From Pyrodictiaceae archaeon (GTDB lineage Archaea > Thermoproteota > Thermoprotei_A > Sulfolobales > Pyrodictiaceae), in the NCBI GenBank assembly GCA_027036135.1, contig JALVSY010000016.1, forward strand, positions 186,001 to 250,000: 64,000 nt of DNA, given 5' to 3'. A program made the translations under genes and the position numbers. Of the stretch, positions 51,332 through 61,084 are shown one piece after another (within the stretch, counting starts at the first letter, position 1; every line of letters starts with the position of its first letter). The notes beneath the pieces were generated by a model. It did not search any database and had not been told where the DNA came from. It saw only the letters and a program-made list of their open reading frames with translations.

Positions 51332-52348
51332 CTAGAATGGTGAGTAGCCTTCGCGGAGCCATTTAGCCACATCGAGAGCATGATAGGTTATTATTATGTC
51401 TGCTCCGGCTCTTTTTATAGCGGTCAGTATCTCGAACGTGACCAGTTTCTCGTCTATCCAGCCCTTCTCTGCAGCTGCTTTGACCATTGAGTATTCGCCG
51501 CTAACGTTGTATGCTGCTAGCGGGTAGTGCGGATAATTCTCTTTCACAAGCCTGATCACGTCCAGGTAGGCTAGTGCTGGCTTAACCATCAGTATGTCAG
51601 CACCCTCTTCTATGTCGAGGAAGGCCTCCTTAATGGCCTCGTAGGCATTGCGTGGATCCATTTGATAGCTACGCCTATCCCCGAAACGCGGCGCTGAGTC
51701 AGCAGCCTCTCGGAAGGGGCCATAGAATCCACTAGCGTATTTCACAGCATAGCTCATAATGCCTACCTCCGTGTAGCCCTCGTCGTCGAGTGCCTCCCTT
51801 ATTGCGCCAACCATTCCATCCATCATCCCGGAGGGGGCGACGAAGTCCGCACCAGCCTCCGCGTGAACTACAGCCATCCGGGAGATAACGTCGAGTGTCG
51901 AGTCATTGTCTATTAGGCTGCGCCCATGCTTCTCAACGGGTATACCACAGTGCCCATGGCTTGTATATCCACATATGCATACATCCGTGAAGATTACGGG
52001 TTCTTCGCCAAACTCTTTCCTTATAAGCCGAATCGCTTGGGGAACTGGACCGTTGGGGTCATAGGCTGCTGAGCCTAGGTGATCCTTTTTCTCGGGCAGC
52101 GGTATACCGAATAGTAGGAATACTTTAACACCATTCTCGAGAGCCTCTCCCACGACTTTGACAACGTCGCTTACTGGGTAGCGGTAGTAACCAGGCATGG
52201 CCTCTATGGGCTCCGGTTTATCCAAGCCCTCTTTGACGAATATGGGCATAATTAGGTCATCGATGCTTAGCTTCGTCTCGGCCACTAGGTCGCGTATTCC
52301 CTTTGTTAGGCGGAGCCTACGTGGCCTTGTTTGAGGAAAAAGAGGCAT
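51332..52348 (-). CDS. hemB: Porphobilinogen synthase (delta-aminolevulinate dehydratase)
   Basis: 338 aa. Zinc-binding segment DVCICGYTSHGHCG, Lys in MSYAVKYASGFYGPFREAAD and the Schiff-base Lys in ILMVKPALAYLDVI. It condenses two 5-aminolevulinates to porphobilinogen in tetrapyrrole synthesis. No other heme genes are adjacent in the window. Confidence 0.97.
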   Translation of the reverse strand: MPLFPQTRPRRLRLTKGIRDLVAETKLSIDDLIMPIFVKEGLDKPEPIEAMPGYYRYPVSDVVKVVGEALENGVKVFLLFGIPLPEKKDHLGSAAYDPNGPVPQAIRLIRKEFGEEPVIFTDVCICGYTSHGHCGIPVEKHGRSLIDNDSTLDVISRMAVVHAEAGADFVAPSGMMDGMVGAIREALDDEGYTEVGIMSYAVKYASGFYGPFREAADSAPRFGDRRSYQMDPRNAYEAIKEAFLDIEEGADILMVKPALAYLDVIRLVKENYPHYPLAAYNVSGEYSMVKAAAEKGWIDEKLVTFEILTAIKRAGADIIITYHALDVAKWLREGYSPF

Positions 52349-52454
52349 GCCTTATCCCACCCTCTCCTGCCAATAAGAGATGCTAAGCTTCCTGCAAATT
52401 AATTCGCTACCCTCTGTGCTCCTAAGGATCTGGTGACACACCATACCTCGGCAC

Positions 52455-53051
52455 GTGCTAGTGGTATTCCATAGACCTGGTAACCCCTCTGAGGCATCAA
52501 AGCTGCTAGCAGAGCTAAGAAGGCTTGTAGAGAGCCATTGCGAGTGCTCATTAATTTTGAAGCAATTAGACGAGGTTACTGTGGATGATTGCAGGGATAC
52601 GCACGAACACATACTCTTGTTACCTACAAGAGGCGGACACTGGCTAGAACTTATAGAGAGAGACTGCAAGCCAGAAATACTGCCCCCGTACCTACTCGCG
52701 CTTAGCATCACAAGGCAACTAGCAAGAATCAATGCTAAGAAGCCCCTACTAGTAGCGCTAAGAGCCAGGAGAGCAAAACAGCTCCAGGACAGGGATCTGC
52801 AAGTACTGACTAGGATAATGAGGCTGCACGGATACAACCCCGAAATAACAATGCTACAAAAAACAACAGATACTATACCTACTATACCAGATGCAGAAGC
52901 TGACTCCGTAGTTCCCCTCGCAATCCTTCCCGGCAAACTAGTAGATAACGCGGCCAACTACGCAAAGCAGAAAACAATACCAAGCCTAGGCCCAATACTG
53001 AGCTACGCCACCATAGACATAGCCTCGTGGATAACTAGTATAGCAGAGTAG
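52455..53051 (+). CDS. Uncharacterised protein divergent from hemB
   Basis: 198 aa, GTG start, reading away from hemB. It has alternating strand/helix character (LVVFHRPGNPSEASKLLAEL, ILLLPTRGGHWLELIERDC, KPLLVALRARRAKQL), compatible with a Rossmann-like or chelatase fold, and its position next to hemB is suggestive, but no family motif is clear. A long antisense frame covers 52352-52957; the plus frame has the more plausible protein composition. Confidence 0.55.
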   Translation: MLVVFHRPGNPSEASKLLAELRRLVESHCECSLILKQLDEVTVDDCRDTHEHILLLPTRGGHWLELIERDCKPEILPPYLLALSITRQLARINAKKPLLVALRARRAKQLQDRDLQVLTRIMRLHGYNPEITMLQKTTDTIPTIPDAEADSVVPLAILPGKLVDNAANYAKQKTIPSLGPILSYATIDIASWITSIAE

Positions 53052-53127
53052 CCAAAACCATAAACCCCCTTACACACTTAAGAGAAACCACAAGGAGGAA
53101 CCTAGGAGGCACCAAGGCGCCGCCGAA

Positions 53128-53454
53128 GAGGGCTCCGCGCGGGTAGGGCCGGGGGCTCGCCCTCCCCCACGCCCGAAGCTGGGCGCAACGCGGGGGCCAG
53201 TAACCCGTGTTGGCGGTGTTGGCTCCCACAGCGGCCCTGGCTGACCAATGACCCCCGTCCCGCGGGGCCGGCGGCGGCGGAGCCCCCTCCGGAGGGAGGG
53301 AGGCTACCGCCCTTACCGGGGGAACCAGGCCAGGCCCGGAAGGGAGCAACCTAACCCCGGACGCCCGGCGTTCGCGGGGAAGCGGGGTGAGGCAACAGCC
53401 AGGATAACCGCTGTGGGAGCCAACACCGCCAACACGGGGGCCGCGCGGGCCCTC
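53128..53454 (+). ncRNA. Signal recognition particle RNA (7S RNA)
   Basis: About 327 nt. The conserved helix 8 loop GGAAGGGAGCAA lies near 53337-53348, helix 5 is a perfect 31-bp pairing of 53204-53234 with 53408-53438, and helix 1 closes the 5' and 3' ends (GAGGGC from 53128 with GCCCTC ending 53454). It forms the RNA core of SRP with SRP19 and SRP54 for membrane protein targeting. Ends are set by helix 1 and may be off by a few bases. Confidence 0.93.
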
Positions 53455-53660
53455 GGTATAGGCGCGGTTCTCCTAATTACCCCCTTGCTGCTAGTTATCC
53501 GTAAGTGGCCCGGGTATCGCCCGGTGACGGCGCCGCGTAACGGCGCTGGGATGATGCCGGGTATCCGTTCCAGGCCCCTCTTAGCGGGGCACATTTCTTT
53601 CTCGTAGTTGTCTTGTTTTGGCGAGAAGAGGGTAGTGGCGGAGATAATCTGTTCCCTATG
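53455..53660 (+). ncRNA. Possible second structured RNA downstream of SRP RNA
   Basis: Non-coding, GC-rich, with nested stems: CCCGG (53520-53524)/CCGGG (53557-53561) around GCGCCG (53530-53535)/CGGCGC (53541-53546) with a 5-nt loop, separated by asymmetric UGA/GA-type bulges as in a kink-turn. A further hairpin GCCCC (53574-53578)/GGGGC (53586-53590) follows. It may be an H/ACA-like guide RNA or part of the SRP RNA trailer. No class is certain. Confidence 0.35.
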
Positions 53661-53666
53661 CACGTG

Positions 53667-54146
53667 TTAATCTGTTATCGCTATGTATTCTGGTAGCCAG
53701 GTTAGGAGCTCCTCTATTACCTGGTCTGGGTCTGTTATTTCCTCTACCTCTCCTTCTTCGGCCGATATTATTCCTTGGAGTGCATGAACTATTGCTGATA
53801 GTATGGGTGTATAGGACTCTCTTGTTAGCCTGGAGAGCTTGTCTGCCACACTGGCTATTTTGTCCCAGGCATTCTCGCCCTCAATTGCTATGCAGAAGTC
53901 GTCTGGCTCCTCGAGGCCAAAGTGACATACAAGGTATAGTTTATCGCTGATCCTTACTGCTACTATCCGTGAGCCCCGGTACTCCTCGGCTGCGACCACC
54001 TTGTCACTCATCCCTTTCTCTATTATCTCGCGTAAGGGAAGTCGCTGAGTTGGTGGACCGTTTATGCTTCCCCTTAGCCTTAGTCCCCTGAGGGGCTCAA
54101 GCGCCTCGTAGACGTCGTTGTACTTGACTGTTACCTGCATGCTCAC
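53667..54146 (-). CDS. Uncharacterised 159-aa protein
   Basis: Mixed alpha/beta (QVTVKYNDVYEALEPLRGLR, ISDKLYLVCHFGLEEPDDFC) with an acidic C-terminus. No membrane segment. Same strand as the RNA methyltransferase upstream (gap about 76 bp). No family recognised. Confidence 0.65.
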   Translation of the reverse strand: MSMQVTVKYNDVYEALEPLRGLRLRGSINGPPTQRLPLREIIEKGMSDKVVAAEEYRGSRIVAVRISDKLYLVCHFGLEEPDDFCIAIEGENAWDKIASVADKLSRLTRESYTPILSAIVHALQGIISAEEGEVEEITDPDQVIEELLTWLPEYIAITD

Positions 54147-54222
54147 GGCTTCTTCTCCTCAACTCCGTTGTCTCCGGGTATCCTAGGCCTGGGTAGCGGA
54201 GTATTTAAGCAGGGCCTTGGCC

Positions 54223-55521
54223 TCATAGCTTTACTAGCTTGGCTATGAAGAAGCCCTGGGTGCGGTGAACATGGGGTAGCATTCTCTGGGTCTTCGGCAG
54301 GGCCTTTGGCCTCTCCCCTATTACTGGCTCGGGCTCTGAGAGCTCAGCCTCCATGAGTTCTCGGATTACTCGCCTTATTACCCAGATAGTCTCACTATAC
54401 GTGAGAGTACAGACGCTATAGACTATGGTTGCTCCTCTCGGAGCTGCCTCGAGGATTGACCGGAGCATCCGGTACTGGAGTCTTCGGAAGAACTTGATAT
54501 CTCCGCGGCTTAGCCACATCTTTACCTCGGGCTCATACTGTAGCCTACCGATGTCGCTGCAAGGGGGATCAATTATCGCTGTACCGATGCGCGAGATGTA
54601 AGGGCTACGTGCATCCCCCACGACAAGGTCTACGAGGTGTCCTAGTCTTAGCCTCCTGAGGGTATGTCTTGCCTCATTGAGTCTCTTAGCCTTTACATCG
54701 CCTGCTACCACATATCTAGCCCCTAGCCATGCTAGGTGGGTGGCCTTTATCGCTGCACCCGCCGTAGGGTCAATACCTACTCGGCCCTGGGGCTTTGCTA
54801 CATACCCTACAAGGGCTGATGCCTTGTCCTGTAAGACGAAGAGACCCTCTTGGTACTCTCGCGTATGTGGGGCCTTAGAGGCACCCTTAACTATCATCGC
54901 GACATCATACAAGTCTTTGTCGGGCTCAATTACTACGCCGTATCTTGCTAGTCTCGTAGCTAGACTAGCTACACTTATCCATGGGCTTACTCGGAGCCAT
55001 CGCGTCGGATCCCTATTAAGGCTCTGGAGGAGCTGGGCAACGTTCTCTATGCCAGCGCTTAGTAGCTCCTCTATTATCCACCGAGGAAAACTGTAGAGTA
55101 CACTAAGCCTGTCAACGCCCCCTAGCCCCTTCACGAATTCTCTCGGATTAGCGCCACGAAGCTCTAGTAATTTATCAGTATCGATGCCTATCTTTGGTGC
55201 AAGTTTCCGAGCCCTACTAGGCTTTAGTTTCCCGCTCAGCGCCTCAAAGACCAGTACTCTCGCGGTCATCCACTTAACTGAGTGGCTTGGCGGCCCATAG
55301 CCCAGGCTTGTAAGCACGTGATCGAGCAATATGTAGTTACGGGCAACTCCCAGGCTTAGTACACGAACTATAGGCTTCATGTATCCTAGCTCGGGGTTTC
55401 TCGAGAAGAATCGTATCGCTACATCGCGTAATGATGTGCGTAGCCGTACCGAGTCCGCTAATATTATTGCTGCTACTTCCTCCGGCAGCATGCTGCGTGA
55501 CCCTCTTCCCTCTTGTTTCAT
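54223..55521 (-). CDS. RNA cytosine-C5 methyltransferase (NOL1/NOP2/Sun family)
   Basis: 432 aa. An N-terminal NusB-like helical domain (about 1-130) is joined to a Rossmann methyltransferase: DPTAGAAIKATHLAWLGARY (AdoMet), IDPPCSDIGRLQYEP with the release Cys, and YSVCTLTYSET with the catalytic Cys. The layout is that of RsmB-like enzymes acting on rRNA or tRNA. The exact substrate is not evident. Confidence 0.92.
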   Translation of the reverse strand: MKQEGRGSRSMLPEEVAAIILADSVRLRTSLRDVAIRFFSRNPELGYMKPIVRVLSLGVARNYILLDHVLTSLGYGPPSHSVKWMTARVLVFEALSGKLKPSRARKLAPKIGIDTDKLLELRGANPREFVKGLGGVDRLSVLYSFPRWIIEELLSAGIENVAQLLQSLNRDPTRWLRVSPWISVASLATRLARYGVVIEPDKDLYDVAMIVKGASKAPHTREYQEGLFVLQDKASALVGYVAKPQGRVGIDPTAGAAIKATHLAWLGARYVVAGDVKAKRLNEARHTLRRLRLGHLVDLVVGDARSPYISRIGTAIIDPPCSDIGRLQYEPEVKMWLSRGDIKFFRRLQYRMLRSILEAAPRGATIVYSVCTLTYSETIWVIRRVIRELMEAELSEPEPVIGERPKALPKTQRMLPHVHRTQGFFIAKLVKL

Positions 55522-55600
55522 GGAGGGCTATCTACATGGCTAGCAATATAGTTTTACAAGAGAGGTTGCACCAGTACTTAGCTGAGCACTAGCTGGGGGA

Positions 55601-57046
55601 ATGTCTAAGGCCTTGTCCTCCGTGGATGAATCCGTACTAGAAAAGGCAATTAACAAGATGCTTAGCGAGGGTGCTAGCTACGCTGAGGCTAGGTATCACG
55701 AGATAAGAAGAACAAGCATACTGCTAATCAACGGGGCCGTCATGGGTGTAGAGCAGAGTGTTCGCTCCGGCATTGCTCTGAGAGCCATAGTTAGTGGCGG
55801 CCTAGGCTTCGCCTCTACAACCAGCACGAGCACCGAGGCCGTAGAGAAGGCTGCACTGAGAGCTGTTGCGGCGGCAAAGACCTCCGCAACGGGCGTGAAG
55901 AACCCGGTTAGAATGTCTCCTGCAAGACTCGGTAGGGCCAAGTACAGTGTCGCCGAGAAGGAGCCTTTAGAGGACATCGCTATAGGTGATAAGATAGCCT
56001 CACTACTCGAGGAGTATAAGGTCCTCGTACTCGAGAGAAACGGGTTCAAAGTCCCAAACACAACAATGATTTATACTGATAGTGTAGAGTACAAGGTGCT
56101 CATCACCAGCGACGGTGCTTATGTTGAGAGCCGTGTTCCGCGCGTAGCCGCTATGTATAATCTAGCAGCTGTATATGGTGAGAAAAGAGCTAATCGCTTC
56201 GGAGAGCTGGGGGCAAGTGGTGGCTATGAGCGCCTAAAAGAGTTCAGGCTAGGCGAGAAGATACAGGACGACATTAATAGCCTATATATTAGCCTCGTGG
56301 AGGCAAAATCTCCTCCTAGGGGCAAATTAGACGTAGTCCTTTCCCCGGAGATAGTGGGGCTAATGGTCCACGAATCCGCTGGTCATCCAAGCGAGGCTGA
56401 TCGTGTACTTGGCAGGGAGGCTGCACAAGCTGGTATGAGTTTCCGAGCAACCTACAAGGAGGAGACAATAGGGAGCCCTACCGTAACTGTTGTTGATGAC
56501 CCGACTATACCTGGGAGTTTCGGCTTCTACCTATATGATGACGAGGGTGTTGCCGCCCGTGAACGAGTCCTCTACGATAAGGGCAAACTAGCTGAGCTGC
56601 TTCATAACCGCGAGACAGCCGCTATCTATGGGACCGAGAGTAATGGAGCAGCTAGGGCAATGGATTATTTGAGCGAGCCGATAGTACGCATGGCCAACAC
56701 TTACATGAAGCCCGGCGACTACAGCTTCAATGAGCTAATCGAGGACATAAAGCATGGTATCTATATAAAGAAGTACATGGAGTGGAACATAGACGATATA
56801 CGTTGGGGGCAGAGATACGTAGGTCTCGAGGCTTACGTTATAGAGAATGGTGAGCTCGGAGAACCAGTAACCAATGTAGCTCTCGAGGTAACCACGAAGG
56901 AACTCTATAGCTCCATAGACGCTGTTGGAAAGGACCTAGTTTTCTACGCTGGTCTTTGCGGTAAGGGGGAGCCTCCACAAGGCGTGCCCGTCTGGATGGG
57001 TGGTCCTCACGTAAGGCTTAGAGGGGTGACCATAAGGTGGGCATAG
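55601..57046 (+). CDS. tldD: TldD family metalloprotease subunit
   Basis: 481 aa. The zinc motif MVHESAGHPSEADRVL (HExxxH) is diagnostic, with PGSFGFYLYDDEGVAARERV downstream. TldD pairs with TldE/PmbA in a protease that degrades unfolded peptides and processes some RiPPs. It overlaps the tldE gene by 10 bp. Confidence 0.95.
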   Translation: MSKALSSVDESVLEKAINKMLSEGASYAEARYHEIRRTSILLINGAVMGVEQSVRSGIALRAIVSGGLGFASTTSTSTEAVEKAALRAVAAAKTSATGVKNPVRMSPARLGRAKYSVAEKEPLEDIAIGDKIASLLEEYKVLVLERNGFKVPNTTMIYTDSVEYKVLITSDGAYVESRVPRVAAMYNLAAVYGEKRANRFGELGASGGYERLKEFRLGEKIQDDINSLYISLVEAKSPPRGKLDVVLSPEIVGLMVHESAGHPSEADRVLGREAAQAGMSFRATYKEETIGSPTVTVVDDPTIPGSFGFYLYDDEGVAARERVLYDKGKLAELLHNRETAAIYGTESNGAARAMDYLSEPIVRMANTYMKPGDYSFNELIEDIKHGIYIKKYMEWNIDDIRWGQRYVGLEAYVIENGELGEPVTNVALEVTTKELYSSIDAVGKDLVFYAGLCGKGEPPQGVPVWMGGPHVRLRGVTIRWA

Positions 57047-58353
57047 ATCTCCACACGGTTGCCGAGAGCATTGCTAATAAAGTGAAGAACCGCGTTGATG
57101 AGTATATTGTCAAGCTTGGGGCAGAGAACAAGTTAATGGTCAAGTATGCGCGCGGCGAACCCAGCGTTACTCAGTCGTGGCAAACACTGCGCCTAAGCCT
57201 CTACTTAGCCAAGGCAGGAAGAATAAGTGTTAGTAGCTTTAGCGCCGAGAGACCCGATGAGATACTGAGGAGAGTCCTGGATAGCCTTGAGCTGCTCAAG
57301 CCCTCGCCCTTCTATGCCCCGTTACCAGAGCCGAGTGGCGAAAACACGGAATACGTTGATGAGACAATAAAGACCATCGTTGAGGAAGGAGATGCAACGA
57401 GGCAGGTAGAGGAGATAGGCTTCAGTGAGCCAGGCGACGTGGCTGGCAAGATAGAGTTCTGGTATCTAAAAGAAGTATTGCTGGGAAGCAATGGCGCTGA
57501 CCTAAGACATGAGGCCACTAGCTTCAACGGCTACATCAGAGTATTCAAGGGAGAAAGTAGTGGCCAGTGGAGCTGGACTAGCACCTTCTACAACCCTCTT
57601 ATCGCGCGCAAGGCGATAGAAAGAGCAGGGGAGCTCGCGAAGCAGTGCGCAAAGCTCCCGAAGCGGCGGATAGAGCCCGGTAAGTACAGAGTGCTCTTAT
57701 CACCCATGGTCGCTGGTAATCTCGTAGAGCACATAGCTATGGCAGCAAGCGCTGGCAGCATGATATTCGGGACAAGCTTCTTTCAGGGAAGAAAGCCCGG
57801 CGAGAAAGTGCTTAGCGAGAAACTAACACTACTAGACAAGCCACGGGACAATACACTACCGGGCTTCCGGGGCTTCGACGACGAAGGAGTAGCCACGACT
57901 AATAAGGCAATAATTAAGGAGGGTGTACTCGAGACGATTCTTCACAACACGAAGACAGCAAAACTCATGAATGCAAAGACTACTGGCAATGCTGGCTGGA
58001 TTATGCCAGCACCATTTAATCTCGAAGTTGAGCCCGGCGATGCCACACTAGATGAGCTGATATCAGAGCTCCGAAACGGTATATACATAACCAATAACTG
58101 GTACACAAGGTTCCAGAACCACGTAGAAGGAGTATTCTCAACAGTCTCGAGAGACGCTGTAATAGTATACGAGAACCGCGAGCCCAAGTACTGCACAGAG
58201 CGCATAAGGATAGCCGATACAATGCCACGCCTCTTCTCATCGATAGAACTCATAGAGAAGGAACAATGGCCTATACAGTGGTGGGAAGTAGAAATACCTA
58301 CCAGGATATCACACATATTGATCGCCGAAGCAAATATCTCGCTACCTCAATAA
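57037..58353 (+). CDS. tldE: TldE/PmbA family protein, partner of TldD
   Basis: 438 aa. TldD/PmbA fold without the HExxxH zinc motif: VAGNLVEHIAMAASAGSMIF in the equivalent position, and LPGFRGFDDEGVATTNKAII. This is the non-catalytic subunit of the TldD/E heterodimer. GTG start overlapping tldD suggests coupled translation. Confidence 0.93.
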   Translation: MGIDLHTVAESIANKVKNRVDEYIVKLGAENKLMVKYARGEPSVTQSWQTLRLSLYLAKAGRISVSSFSAERPDEILRRVLDSLELLKPSPFYAPLPEPSGENTEYVDETIKTIVEEGDATRQVEEIGFSEPGDVAGKIEFWYLKEVLLGSNGADLRHEATSFNGYIRVFKGESSGQWSWTSTFYNPLIARKAIERAGELAKQCAKLPKRRIEPGKYRVLLSPMVAGNLVEHIAMAASAGSMIFGTSFFQGRKPGEKVLSEKLTLLDKPRDNTLPGFRGFDDEGVATTNKAIIKEGVLETILHNTKTAKLMNAKTTGNAGWIMPAPFNLEVEPGDATLDELISELRNGIYITNNWYTRFQNHVEGVFSTVSRDAVIVYENREPKYCTERIRIADTMPRLFSSIELIEKEQWPIQWWEVEIPTRISHILIAEANISLPQ

Positions 58354-58545
58354 CCCTATCCACTATTTTACCCTTTTATTCCAAGCCTAGGCATTATTAG
58401 CGAACTACTAAACAAACACTATACTAATACCTAGCTTAACCTGAGTAAATTTTCTATATAACAGCGACTCGTACACTAAATCTATCTAGGATAAAGGCAT
58501 TATCAGTGACAATTACAGGGGGACACATCCGGAGGAGCAATTTGC

Positions 58546-58920
58546 ATGACCACCAGCAGAGCTAAAGAGCTAAGAATGTTATCTCTAACTAGTCCTCGAA
58601 GGCTTATAGGACTAATACTAGCAGCTATAGGTTATACACTAAGCCCTCTATCATGGTGGAATGATGGTTTCGTCAATATACCTTTAAGCATTGCCACCGC
58701 CTATGTACTGAATCGCTTCTTCGGCGTTGACCGATTGCTCGGTTTCTATATAGGTTATTTAACAACGAATACTATGGGCATGTTTCTCCTTATTTATGGA
58801 GGCAGATTAGTGGCTGCAAGGAGGCAAAGCTCTAGGAAGGAAATGGTTACTAGTACTATTATCAGCCTAGTATACACCGTTATAGCCTCCATCGTGCTAC
58901 GCATTATCGGCTTACTATAG
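58546..58920 (+). CDS. Small membrane protein, uncharacterised (124 aa)
   Basis: Four likely membrane segments (LIGLILAAIGYTLSPLSWWN; FVNIPLSIATAYVLNRFFG; YIGYLTTNTMGMFLLIYGG; IISLVYTVIASIVLRIIGLL). No family recognised. Convergent with the metallo-hydrolase gene, ends overlapping by 6 bp. Confidence 0.7.
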   Translation: MTTSRAKELRMLSLTSPRRLIGLILAAIGYTLSPLSWWNDGFVNIPLSIATAYVLNRFFGVDRLLGFYIGYLTTNTMGMFLLIYGGRLVAARRQSSRKEMVTSTIISLVYTVIASIVLRIIGLL

Positions 58921-59982
58921 GGTATCGATCAGCGGCTTCTTGCCAAGATACTCCGCAGCCGTCACTACGCGGACACCTCGCTGCCTCGCATAGTTCAGCA
59001 CGGGGCTTACTCCCTCACGCCATCTCTTCTCCCTTAGGAGATGATGATCATAAATAATGAGGTATGGATGTGAGCCAATAATTGTTATTGCGTTCTTTAT
59101 GGCTCTTTCCAAGTTTATGCGGTTAAACATGTACGGATATAGGTAGGTGGGAGGCCCATCAAGCACAACTATGTCCGGTCTCTTCTCGGCTATAAACGCG
59201 GCGTAATCCTCTATTATTGGGCCCATCACGTCACTAGTGTAGAATACGTTTGTATTACCTATTTTCGCGTTAAAGCCTACTACCCAGCCAGTCCTATCAT
59301 ACTCCACGCCGTGGAACCACGGCTCCGTGAACTCTATTTCCACTCCGCAAAGAGTTATCCTTCTCCCATCAGCCCACACGATAACGGCATCGTTACTGAC
59401 CTCGCTTAGCCACGGACCCTTGCTCCAGAGGCTTGTTAGTTTCCTGAACCACTTTTTGCCTCTTGCCAGGAGTTCTTTTCTTCTCTCCTCATAGCCCGGG
59501 AATCTCCTCGAAGAAGCTACTGGGAGAGACTCGATAGGATCGACATATTCCCTACTAATTGGTTCTGAATAGATATTATTCTTGTCTATGCCCAAGATAT
59601 TGGTGAGTTTCTCGTAGAACTCTCTAGCACGATGCCACTGGCTCTCATTTATGTACTCGTTGGGGTTCTTAGCGATTATCGTTTTACCCTTGAAGAGCTC
59701 TAGGGGTAGAAGCGGGTCGCCTGGACGAGGGTGATGATCATAGTGGTAATGAGTTATGATCACGCCTTTTACACGTGTGCTTGACAAATGTGTAGCTATT
59801 CTTAGTAGTGCTTGTTCTCGTAGCCTTCTCTTCTCTTCATCAGGTAGGGGGTAACTGGGCTGCATAGCGGCAGCTCCTGGATCAACCAATATATCACAGT
59901 CATCACCGTGTAGCAGTATTGATGCTGACTTTGCTCCTAGGCTATCGAACCATATTACCTCGAATAAGTTGTCCAGGTTCAT
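58915..59982 (-). CDS. Metallo-beta-lactamase-fold hydrolase (UPF0282-like)
   Basis: 355 aa from ATG 59982, preferred over the GTG at 60009 because MNLDNLFEVIWFDSLGAKSA matches the usual start and AGGAG lies upstream. Metal motif IITHYHYDHHPRPGD, further ligands FYTSDVMGP, and DHHLLREKRWRE near the C-terminus. UPF0282 members are predicted hydrolases of unknown substrate. Last of a two-gene minus-strand operon with the AAA ATPase. Confidence 0.85.
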   Translation of the reverse strand: MNLDNLFEVIWFDSLGAKSASILLHGDDCDILVDPGAAAMQPSYPLPDEEKRRLREQALLRIATHLSSTRVKGVIITHYHYDHHPRPGDPLLPLELFKGKTIIAKNPNEYINESQWHRAREFYEKLTNILGIDKNNIYSEPISREYVDPIESLPVASSRRFPGYEERRKELLARGKKWFRKLTSLWSKGPWLSEVSNDAVIVWADGRRITLCGVEIEFTEPWFHGVEYDRTGWVVGFNAKIGNTNVFYTSDVMGPIIEDYAAFIAEKRPDIVVLDGPPTYLYPYMFNRINLERAIKNAITIIGSHPYLIIYDHHLLREKRWREGVSPVLNYARQRGVRVVTAAEYLGKKPLIDTL

Positions 59983-59992
59983 GCCTAGGCTC

Positions 59993-60943
59993 CTAGCCCT
60001 CCTGGTCACTAATTATCTCAGCTATCAGGTCTCGGTACACGGGAAGACTCCAGACCCACTTCTCTTTGCTATATCCCCCGCCCAGTATGGGGGTATCCGC
60101 CCTAAGCACAATATCATGAGCTTGTAACAATTCTAGCAATTCCTTGAAGGCATTATCTAGCCCTTGAACCGCTTTTGAAAGCTCTCCTAGTAACCCCTTT
60201 TCCCTTACCAGTCTAATGACTCTACGAAGCCTAGCTGCTAGGGCTCTCTTCCAGAAATCTATATCTCCCTTATACCTTGTTGCAAGTATTATAGTCTCTC
60301 CAGGGTTACCACCAGTTAGGCGCCACAATGTCTCCGGGTCGACCTCTATGCCGAGACGACTTACAAGCACTTTGTAGGCGCTGAGAGGTAGGCCATTAAC
60401 TCTCAGTATCTCTATTCCTTTATTAGGGCTAGAGAGTAGTGCCTTTAGCCCCAGCTGTGTACCAGCTCCAATTATTGTAACACTTAGAGCTCTCCAGAAG
60501 ATTAGCTTCCTAGCAGTACCCATTAATGAATCTAGGTAGTCAAGTGTTTTCCCAGGCCCTATACCCCTATCGAGATGATCAACTATCACCAAGACATGCC
60601 TACCCATAACGCTTGGAAGACCCAGCCTTACAAGCACTATGGGCAAGGCGTAGAGAAGCGCGGATCCCGGTGGCATCTCGGAGCTAGAGGCTAGCTCGCG
60701 TAGAATAGGCTCCGCAGTCTCAGAGGCTATTAATGCGCTGTCTACGCGGTCACCCTCAATAGCGTCAACATATACTACGAGATAGTTACGGAACCCCTTC
60801 ATACTCGCGGCAAAGCGCCTCAATAAAGTACTAATCCCTACTCCCCGAGGACCGTAAAGATAAACAGCATGAACACCTTGCTTAACAAGCCCTATCAGTG
60901 CAGATAACTCCGCTTCTCTATCAACGAGGTTTTTGTACCTCAT
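59993..60943 (-). CDS. Archaeal AAA/STAND-type ATPase
   Basis: 316 aa. DREAELSALIGLVKQG, Walker A LYGPRGVGISTLLRRFA (Ile replaces the invariant Lys), and Walker B-like HVLVIVDHLDRGIG. The C-terminal part resembles a winged helix. With the P-loop Lys replaced, ATP hydrolysis may be lost. Gene neighbour is the UPF0282-like hydrolase; a shared function is not known. Confidence 0.8.
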   Translation of the reverse strand: MRYKNLVDREAELSALIGLVKQGVHAVYLYGPRGVGISTLLRRFAASMKGFRNYLVVYVDAIEGDRVDSALIASETAEPILRELASSSEMPPGSALLYALPIVLVRLGLPSVMGRHVLVIVDHLDRGIGPGKTLDYLDSLMGTARKLIFWRALSVTIIGAGTQLGLKALLSSPNKGIEILRVNGLPLSAYKVLVSRLGIEVDPETLWRLTGGNPGETIILATRYKGDIDFWKRALAARLRRVIRLVREKGLLGELSKAVQGLDNAFKELLELLQAHDIVLRADTPILGGGYSKEKWVWSLPVYRDLIAEIISDQEG

Positions 60944-61084
60944 CTACTTCCTCTCCACGTGGCTACCCTATCTATACCCGCTCTTAACAAGGCCTCGCCT
61001 CCCAACATCAATTCTGAAAATCCCTGCTAGGAATCATGGGGGGAAGTAGGGCTGAGAAAGAGGCTTGGACTGACCTCAACGATA

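Noticed and set aside
52352-52957. 201-aa minus-strand frame opposite the gene at 52455-53051
   Set aside because: Ser/Leu-rich antisense composition with no domain; the plus-strand frame has the more natural protein sequence.
53035-53663. Several 100-aa frames on both strands
   Set aside because: They lie on the SRP RNA and adjacent GC-rich structured sequence and have Pro/Gly/Arg/Ala-rich nonsense composition.
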